Below, piece after piece: positions 5,061 through 10,066 of a stretch of 10,066 bases of DNA. Under the pieces are notes generated by a model that made no database searches, was not told the origin of the DNA, and saw only the letters and a program-made list of their open reading frames with translations. Position 1 is the stretch's first letter; every line of letters starts with the position of its first letter. The stretch lies in NCBI GenBank assembly GCA_003154135.1, contig PMCN01000154.1, forward strand, positions 1-10,066, written 5' to 3'. The DNA comes from Acidimicrobiaceae bacterium. Lineage in GTDB: Bacteria > Actinomycetota > Acidimicrobiia > Acidimicrobiales > Ilumatobacteraceae. Made by a program: the position numbers and the translations under genes.

Positions 5061-5085
5061 CAGAGCTGCCGATCTGCTCGCTGGA
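5061..5085 (+). repeat. attC-like hairpin motif, copy 7
   Basis: CAGAGCTGCCGATCTGCTCG repeats the core of copy 5 exactly over 13 bases. GAGC (5063-5066) pairs with GCTC (5076-5079). CTGGAA (5081-5086) stands where other copies have TGGACAG. It lies 37 bases after the lipoprotein stop and no cassette gene follows, so it may mark the end of the array. Confidence 0.55.
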
Positions 5086-5140
5086 AAAGGCGCGCCGCTT
5101 CGGGCGGTCGGCCGCTACCTCGACACCGTCGGGCGCGCAG
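5086..5140. terminator. Possible terminator between the array and the Rieske gene
   Basis: CCGC (5095-5098) and GCGG (5104-5107) form a GC-rich hairpin with loop TTCGG at the point where the forward lipoprotein gene and reverse Rieske gene converge. There is no T-tract, so the call is weak. Confidence 0.25.
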
Positions 5141-6223
5141 CTACTCGCCTCGGGCGGCGAGGTAGTGGCGCACGAACGCGACGACCAGGTCGTCCTTGGG
5201 TGACAGCACGCCGTGATCGAACGCCTTCGAGCCCACGCCGAGCTGCACGCGCTCGCACACCATGTTGTCCTGGGCGCTCACCAGCTCGTTGAACTCCACG
5301 ATCGGCGTGGGGTCGAAGCCGGGTGCCGCGATGGTGGCGGGCGCGAACAGGAACTCCATGGTCATCGTGGTGTGTCCCGGGCCCTTGGGGAAGAGCGTCG
5401 ACAGGATGACACTGGTGCCCGTGACGTCGATGAAGGCGTTGGGGAAGATGGTGCCGCCGAAGTACGACGACGCATCGATGCCCTCGACGCCCGGCAGCAG
5501 CGGCAGGTGGACGGGCACGCTGGCGAAGCTGTTGCCCCGCGAGAGCGAGACACCGCCATCACTGCGATCGTGGTCGTACACCCAGCCGCTGCGGTACGCG
5601 GGCACCAGATCGACCAGCTCGGGATGCACGCGGGTGCAGTGGAGGCACTCCTGGTAGTTCTCGACGACGATCTTCCAGTTGGTGGCGATCTCGCACTCCG
5701 TGGTGGCGGCCACCTGAAGACCGCCGAAGCCGAAGCGCTCAAGCCGCAGCAGGTCGGCGCAGTGCTCGCGCATCCACGCGTCGAACGGCGGCGGCTCCTT
5801 CGCCACGCTGACGAACACGAACCCCTCCCACTCGGCAAGTGAGTACGGCCACAGCGGCAGCGTGCTCTTGTCGATGTCGTCGTCGTCGAGGTGTGGGGTG
5901 GCGATGAGCCGGCCGTCGAGCGCGTAGGTCCACGCGTGGTAGGGGCACATCAGCGATCCCTGGCCGCTGTCGCTGCGGGCGTCGCACAGCCGGGCCCCGC
6001 GATGACGGCACACGTTGGCGAACGCATGCAGCGCGCCGTCGAGATCGCGCGTGATGAGCACGCTCTCGCCGACCACGTCGACCACCGTGCGATTGCCGCG
6101 GCCGAGGCGATCGGCCCTGCATGCCAGGAACCAGCCGCGATGGAAGATGCGCTCGCGTTCGAGTGCGTAGATCTCGTCGCTGACGTAGTCGTGCGACGTG
6201 AGTGTGTGGGTGTCGTTCCGCAT
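5141..6223 (-). CDS. Rieske non-heme iron oxygenase, alpha subunit
   Basis: An aromatic-ring-hydroxylating-dioxygenase-type oxygenase that uses electrons from a separate reductase to activate O2 on an organic substrate, in the cytoplasm. The Rieske [2Fe-2S] ligands are C72/H74 (CRHRGARL) and C93/H96 (CPYHAWTY). The catalytic domain shows NYQECLHCTRVHPE, giving H195 and H200, and D319 (SAQDNMVCERV) completes the iron triad. E192 occupies the subunit-bridging position, where ring dioxygenases usually have Asp; Glu there is known in the carnitine oxygenase CntA. At 360 aa it is full length. ATG at 6223 has GGGAG five bases upstream. No reductase or beta subunit is adjacent. It is divergent from the PhyH-like gene. 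Substrate is unknown; a quaternary amine is a reasonable inference given the CaiD-like neighbour, and aromatic or other substrates remain possible. Confidence 0.92.
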   Translation of the reverse strand: MRNDTHTLTSHDYVSDEIYALERERIFHRGWFLACRADRLGRGNRTVVDVVGESVLITRDLDGALHAFANVCRHRGARLCDARSDSGQGSLMCPYHAWTYALDGRLIATPHLDDDDIDKSTLPLWPYSLAEWEGFVFVSVAKEPPPFDAWMREHCADLLRLERFGFGGLQVAATTECEIATNWKIVVENYQECLHCTRVHPELVDLVPAYRSGWVYDHDRSDGGVSLSRGNSFASVPVHLPLLPGVEGIDASSYFGGTIFPNAFIDVTGTSVILSTLFPKGPGHTTMTMEFLFAPATIAAPGFDPTPIVEFNELVSAQDNMVCERVQLGVGSKAFDHGVLSPKDDLVVAFVRHYLAARGE

Positions 6224-6300
6224 TGCTGCTCCCTTTGCCCTTCCGTGCAGTGTAGCGAAGCCTGAACGAGCGATCAGACAAGTGGGCTACGATCGGGGTG
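6224..6300. promoter_or_regulatory. Divergent promoter region, Rieske and PhyH genes
   Basis: These 77 bases separate two divergent starts. On the plus strand, TACGAT (6288-6293) ends 7 bases before ATG 6301, the spacing of a leaderless transcript. On the minus strand, TACACT (complement of 6249-6254) lies upstream of AAAGGGAG (6229-6236), the Rieske ribosome binding site. No good -35 boxes were seen. The short shared region makes common control of the two oxygenases likely. Confidence 0.4.
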
Positions 6301-7155
6301 ATGGGAGCACGGTTGCAGCAGGTGCACCCCTCCGACGGGGTGGAGGCGGTGCTCGCGGCGCTCGCCGCCGACGGGGGCGTCATCGTGCGCGACTTCGTCG
6401 ACCCGGCCACGTTGCAGCGGTTCCGCGACGACATGGTGGCCCACGCCATGGGCCGTCCCGTGGGCACCGTGTCGGACAGCGTCGCCGTGCAGCGCTTCTG
6501 GGGCGGCAGCACGAAGCGGTTCACGCGACTCGCGCACCGCAGCCCGTCGTTCGTCGCCATCCTCACCGACCCCCTCTACCTCGCCGTCGCCGATGCGGTG
6601 CTGCTCCCGCATGCCGACGACTACTGGATGAACACCGGGCAGATGATGATCATCGGCCCCGGTGAGCGGTCGCAGGTGCTGCACCGCGACGCCGACAACT
6701 GGCCCAACATGAACCGACCCGACGGGCCCGAGGTCACGCTCAGCTGCATGTTCGCGATCAGCGACTTCACGGCCGAGGTGGGTGCCACGCGGGTGGTGCC
6801 GGGAAGCCATCGGTGGGACGACTACCGGCGCCGTGCCACGCCCGACGAGGTCACCCAGGCGGCCATGCCCGCGGGCAGCGGGATGATCTACACCGGCCGC
6901 GTGCTGCACGGCGGAGGCGCCAACAGCACGGTCGACGAGTGGCGGTACGGCATGCACCTGTCGTACGTGCTGGGCTGGCTCACGCCGGAGGAAGCGGGTC
7001 CGCTCGGCACCCCGTGGAGCGATGTCGAGCACCTCTCGCCCACGGCGCAGCGCCTGCTCGGCTGGCGGTGCAGTGGGGTCAACGATCGCGACGGGGCCCG
7101 TCTGTGGACCGTCGACTACGAAGACGTCCCCACCGGCCTGGGCCTCATCGACTGA
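6301..7155 (+). CDS. Phytanoyl-CoA dioxygenase (PhyH) family Fe(II)/2-oxoglutarate oxygenase
   Basis: This 284-aa enzyme is expected to hydroxylate a substrate while decarboxylating 2-oxoglutarate. The double-stranded beta-helix core carries the iron-binding H128-x-D130 (VLHRDAD) and distal H203 (RVLHGGGANS), with R215 (DEWRYG) placed to bind 2-oxoglutarate. The PhyH signature GATRVVPGSH (161-170) lies between. The N-terminus (DGGVIVRDFVDPATLQRFRD) is typical of the family and the length is normal. ATG at 6301 is preferred to GTG 6298 because of the leaderless-type -10 at 6288. It is divergent from the Rieske gene and ends 3 bases from the convergent CaiD-like gene. Family members act on acyl-CoAs, ectoine, phosphonates and many small molecules, so the substrate is not predictable from sequence alone. 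Confidence 0.9.
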   Translation: MGARLQQVHPSDGVEAVLAALAADGGVIVRDFVDPATLQRFRDDMVAHAMGRPVGTVSDSVAVQRFWGGSTKRFTRLAHRSPSFVAILTDPLYLAVADAVLLPHADDYWMNTGQMMIIGPGERSQVLHRDADNWPNMNRPDGPEVTLSCMFAISDFTAEVGATRVVPGSHRWDDYRRRATPDEVTQAAMPAGSGMIYTGRVLHGGGANSTVDEWRYGMHLSYVLGWLTPEEAGPLGTPWSDVEHLSPTAQRLLGWRCSGVNDRDGARLWTVDYEDVPTGLGLID

Positions 7156-7158
7156 CGG

Positions 7159-7950
7159 TCACTGCCCCCGCCAGACCGGGGCGCGCTTGTGCTGGAACGC
7201 GAGGGTGCCCTCGGCAGCGTCGGCGGAGTGGATCGCGGCACGGTAGCTGGGCAGGTCCTTGATCGCCCGCATCGCCTCGATCGGGTCGAGGTGGGCGGTA
7301 CGTCGCCCGATGTCGAGGATGGCAGCCACGCTGAGCGGGGCCGAGGCGATCACCCCGGCCGCCATGGCGCGAGCCGCGTCGAGCAGCTCGGCCGCGGGCA
7401 CCACCCGGTTGACCAGTCCCCAGTGCGCTGCCTCGGTCGCGCCGAGGCGGCGCCCGGCGAGCAACACCTCTCGGGCGATGTGCGGCGGGAGCAGGCGGGG
7501 GAGCCGCACGCTGCCGGCGTCGGGCAGGATGCCCAGGCCGGCCTCGGGAAGGAAGAACTGTGCGTGATCGGCGGCCACGATCATGTCGGCCGCCATCGCG
7601 ATCTCGAACCCGCCGCCCACCGCCATGCCGTTGACCGCCGCGATCACCGGCGTGGCCCGGTCGGGCAGGTCGGGAAAGCCGCCGAACCCCCCGGCGCCGT
7701 AGTCGCTGTCGAACGCCTCGCCCTCGCCGGCGGCCCCCAGGTCCCAGCCGGCACTGAAGAAGCGCTCACCTGCGCCGGTGATGATCGCGACCCGCACGCC
7801 AGGGTCGTGTTCGAAGCCCACGAACACCTCGCCGAGGGCGCGACTCGTGGCCGCGTCGATGGCATTGGCCTTCGGGCGATCGATGGTGACGAGCGCGATG
7901 CCGTCGTGGATCGCCACGTGGAATCCGGCGTTTTCGTGTCCGGTGGTCAT
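7159..7950 (-). CDS. caiD: Enoyl-CoA hydratase family, carnitinyl-CoA dehydratase (CaiD)-like
   Basis: This crotonase-fold enzyme is likely to hydrate/dehydrate a carnitinyl-CoA or similar acyl-CoA in the cytoplasm. At 263 aa it is very close in length and sequence to E. coli CaiD as I remember it: RPKANAIDAATS, RVAIITGAGERFFSAGWDL, PVIAAVNGMAVGGGFE, LPEAGLGILPD, LAF.HKR.PVW.G. The oxyanion hole is formed by A67/G68 (FSAGWDL) and the GGG at 112-114. E116 and E136 are at the two acid/base glutamate positions. It starts at ATG 7950, overlapping the upstream synthetase stop by four bases (ATGA), with GGAGGA just before, so the two are translationally coupled. The frame stays open far upstream but that part is arginine-rich shadow of the synthetase. 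Another short-chain enoyl-CoA hydratase role cannot be excluded. Confidence 0.88.
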   Translation of the reverse strand: MTTGHENAGFHVAIHDGIALVTIDRPKANAIDAATSRALGEVFVGFEHDPGVRVAIITGAGERFFSAGWDLGAAGEGEAFDSDYGAGGFGGFPDLPDRATPVIAAVNGMAVGGGFEIAMAADMIVAADHAQFFLPEAGLGILPDAGSVRLPRLLPPHIAREVLLAGRRLGATEAAHWGLVNRVVPAAELLDAARAMAAGVIASAPLSVAAILDIGRRTAHLDPIEAMRAIKDLPSYRAAIHSADAAEGTLAFQHKRAPVWRGQ

Positions 7951-9980
7951 GAGGGGTCCTCCACGATGAGCAGGGCGTCGACGGCCGTCGCGCCGTTGGC
8001 GCCGACGAGCACGGGGTTGAGCTCCACCTCGACCACATCGCTGCCTACCACCGAGTCGGTGAGCGTCACCACGAGCGCGGCGAGCGCGTCGAGGTCGGCG
8101 GCGGCGCGGCCCCGGAAGCCGTGCAGCAGGGGAGCGCTGCGCAGGTGCTCGAGTGCGAGGCGCACGTCGGCGGCGGTGACCGGCGCCAGCAGGTGGGTGA
8201 CGTCGCTCCACAGCTCGGTGAGCACCCCTCCGTGACCCAGCGTGACGAGCCAGCCGATGGGGGCATCGCGCCGCACGGTGACGAGCACCTCGGCCACCAC
8301 GTCGGCCACCGTGGCCTCCACCAGGAACCCACTCGGTGTGGCAGGCATCGACGCCAGCGCGTCGGCCAGCGCTGCGTCGTCGCGCAGGCCCACCTTCACC
8401 GCACCGGCCTCGCTCTTGTGTGCGTGGCCGAGCGCCTTCAGCGTGACCGGGAACCCCACCTCGTGCGCTGCCGCCACCACGTGCTCGCCGTGCACCACTC
8501 GGCCGACGGGCACTGCGATGCCCCACGCAGCGAGGCGCTGCTTGGCGCCGGCTTCGTCGAGCATGCGCGTGGCGCCCGGTTCGACGACCGGAGCATGCGC
8601 GAGGGCCGTCGAGCGCTGCCCGAGCGACGCCGCCGCGTCGAGCGCGGTGAGCGCCTCGCCCAGACCGAGCAGCGCGGTGATCCCGCGCTCGACCAGGTGC
8701 GCCTGGAACGGTTGGTTGATGCACTCGGCGAGCGTGGCCACCACCACGGCGCGTCGGCCGGTTGCCGAGGCGGCATCGGCGAATGCGTCGGCGGCGGTGT
8801 ACCACGCGCTCGGATCGTTGGCGGGCGACGGCGGCGCATCGAGCACGAGCATCGTCACGTCCTGTGGACCGTCGACCACCGCGGTGAACGTCGACGTCAT
8901 CGCCTCGCGGTCGTCCCACATGAACGTGTGGTAGTCGAACGGGTTGCTCACGCTGACCAGCTCGGTGAGCGTGCCCTCGATGCGTTCGCGGTGCTCGGTG
9001 GAGAAGGGCTCGAAGACGAGCGCTGTCGCCTCGCTGCGATCGGCCACCAGCGAGGCCTCGCCACCGGAGCAGCTGAGCGACACGACGCGGTGGCCACGCA
9101 GTGGTCCGCCCGTGTCGAGCAGCTTGAGCGTTTCGAGCAGCTCGGCCGGTGTGCGCACGGTGGCGACGCCGTAACGGGCGAACAGCGCGTCGTACGCCGC
9201 GGCGCGCCCCGCCATCGACCCGGTGTGCGACGTGGCGATGCGCGCGCCGGCCTCACTGCGACCCGTCTGCAGGGCCACGAGGGGCACGCCCCGCTCGGCG
9301 GCCCGCAGCGCGACCGCAGCGAACTGCTGCGGGTCGCGCACCGCCTCCAGGAACATGCCGATGGCGGTGATGCGGTCGTCGGTGAGCAGCGCGGCCACGG
9401 CGTCCTCGGTGCCCAGGCTGGCCTGGTTGCCGACGGTGATCATGCTGCCCAGGCGAAGCCCGCGCTGCTGGAACGTGAGGTTCACGGCCACGTTGCCGCT
9501 CTGCGACACGATGGCCACGCCGCGTTCGTGGCGGGCGCAGCCGTGCTCGTCGGGCCACAGCGCCACGCGGTCGAACGTGTTGACGAAGCCGTAGCAGTTG
9601 GGGCCGAAGAACGGCACGTCGCCGGCCGCGGCGAGCAGGTCGTCCTGCAGTTGGTCGTGGCCCGACTCGGCGAACCCGGAGCCGTAGCACACGGCTCCGC
9701 CGACGCCGATGGTCCGCAAGGTGTGCATCGCCTCGATGGTGGCGTGGCGGTTGACGCCGAGGAACGCAGCATCGGGCACGCCGGGCAGATCGGCCAGCGA
9801 GGGCACGCAGGGCACGCCGGCGATCGTGGGGCGCGTGGGGTGCACCGGCCAGATGGGGCCGTCGAACCCGAGTGCGAGGCACTGCTGCACCACTCGTTCC
9901 GCAGCCGCGCCGCCGACCACCGCGACCGAGCGCGGGGCGAGCAGCCGCTGGAGGCGATGGGTTGGCGCGGTACCGGTCAT
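7947..9980 (-). CDS. ADP-forming acyl-CoA synthetase (acetate-CoA ligase family)
   Basis: This 677-aa enzyme makes acyl-CoA from a carboxylate, CoA and ATP, releasing ADP and phosphate through a phosphohistidine intermediate. It is a fused alpha-beta form. An N-terminal CoA-binding Rossmann domain (about 10-135; SVAVVGG, GPNCYGFVN) is followed by succinyl-CoA-ligase-like domains (SQSGNV at 159-164, VGNQ, and IATSHTGSMAGR with H252 as the likely phosphohistidine). A C-terminal ATP-grasp domain (about 460-677) has GFPVTLKALGHAHKSEAGAV and VEVELNPVLV. ATG at 9980 is 3 bases after the acyl-CoA dehydrogenase stop and no strong ribosome binding site is seen, suggesting coupling. The downstream CaiD-like gene overlaps it. 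Context suggests activation of carnitine, crotonobetaine or a related acid. That substrate is inferred. Confidence 0.9.
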   Translation of the reverse strand: MTGTAPTHRLQRLLAPRSVAVVGGAAAERVVQQCLALGFDGPIWPVHPTRPTIAGVPCVPSLADLPGVPDAAFLGVNRHATIEAMHTLRTIGVGGAVCYGSGFAESGHDQLQDDLLAAAGDVPFFGPNCYGFVNTFDRVALWPDEHGCARHERGVAIVSQSGNVAVNLTFQQRGLRLGSMITVGNQASLGTEDAVAALLTDDRITAIGMFLEAVRDPQQFAAVALRAAERGVPLVALQTGRSEAGARIATSHTGSMAGRAAAYDALFARYGVATVRTPAELLETLKLLDTGGPLRGHRVVSLSCSGGEASLVADRSEATALVFEPFSTEHRERIEGTLTELVSVSNPFDYHTFMWDDREAMTSTFTAVVDGPQDVTMLVLDAPPSPANDPSAWYTAADAFADAASATGRRAVVVATLAECINQPFQAHLVERGITALLGLGEALTALDAAASLGQRSTALAHAPVVEPGATRMLDEAGAKQRLAAWGIAVPVGRVVHGEHVVAAAHEVGFPVTLKALGHAHKSEAGAVKVGLRDDAALADALASMPATPSGFLVEATVADVVAEVLVTVRRDAPIGWLVTLGHGGVLTELWSDVTHLLAPVTAADVRLALEHLRSAPLLHGFRGRAAADLDALAALVVTLTDSVVGSDVVEVELNPVLVGANGATAVDALLIVEDPS

Positions 9981-9983
9981 CGT

Positions 9984-10066
9984 TCAGGCACCGTAGGGCC
10001 GCAGCATGGCCCGGGAGATGATGTGGCGCTGGATCTCGCTCGTGCCGTCCCAGATGCGGTCGACGC
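9984..10066 (-). CDS. Acyl-CoA dehydrogenase, C-terminal end (partial)
   Basis: Only the last 26 residues are in the window, ending VDRIWDGTSEIQRHIISRAM followed by LRPYGA and TGA. The IWDGTSEIQR..I.R motif is the hallmark C-terminus of FAD-dependent acyl-CoA dehydrogenases. The rest of the gene lies beyond 10066. It is the first visible gene of the tight minus-strand operon, 3 bases upstream of the acyl-CoA synthetase. In a carnitine-like pathway it would oxidise an acyl-CoA such as gamma-butyrobetainyl-CoA (the role of CaiA), but the fragment cannot define the substrate. Confidence 0.9.
   Translation of the reverse strand, partial: VDRIWDGTSEIQRHIISRAMLRPYGA

Noticed and set aside
1832..5085. 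Reading the hairpin motifs as a CRISPR array
   Set aside because: Spacing runs from about 280 to 1140 bases with genes in between; there are no short regular spacers.
7951..8919. Long open minus-strand frame continuing upstream of the CaiD-like start
   Set aside because: Arginine-rich translation typical of a shadow frame in high-GC DNA; the synthetase frame (7947-9980) has clear domain motifs over the same bases.

Overview
The window comes from a high-GC actinobacterium. The GC-rich codon use, GTG starts, probable leaderless promoters and the mix of acyl-CoA genes would suit an Acidimicrobiia-like or related soil/water lineage, but that placement is inference. It divides into two halves of different character: an accessory, mobile-looking left half (1 to about 5085) and a dense metabolic right half (5141-10066).

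Left half. An intact IS110-family transposase (64-1107) is followed by a structured non-coding stretch (1108-1301) that may be the element's guide-RNA/right-end region. After it comes a run of small, mostly unrecognisable genes: a two-helix membrane protein with a PH-like tail, a 134-aa orphan with a Cys cluster, a reverse-strand BrnT-like toxin with an HTH partner, three consecutive two-helix membrane miniproteins (52, 79 and about 95 aa) and a 331-aa secreted lipoprotein-like protein. Six short hairpin-forming copies of a motif with core ARCTGCCG[AC]T lie just after the stop codons of all six forward genes, and one degenerate copy lies beyond the toxin-antitoxin pair. The right junction of the IS appears to fall inside a further copy. 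This has the layout of a gene-cassette array with attC-like sites, but the sites do not match the classical integron consensus and no integrase is in view. It is the most interesting thing here.

Right half. A Rieske non-heme iron oxygenase (5141-6223, minus) is divergent from a phytanoyl-CoA-type Fe(II)/2-oxoglutarate dioxygenase (6301-7155, plus). Converging on the latter is a tight minus-strand operon: the end of an acyl-CoA dehydrogenase (9984-10066, partial), an ADP-forming acyl-CoA synthetase (7947-9980) and a CaiD-like carnitinyl-CoA dehydratase (7159-7950, 4-base overlap). Dehydrogenase, CoA ligase and dehydratase together resemble the CoA branch of carnitine/crotonobetaine metabolism, with an ADP-forming ligase where the enterobacterial cai operon has CaiC/CaiB. 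The Rieske enzyme has Glu at the bridging position, as in some quaternary-amine oxygenases, so the whole block may handle a betaine-like compound. That functional link is inference.
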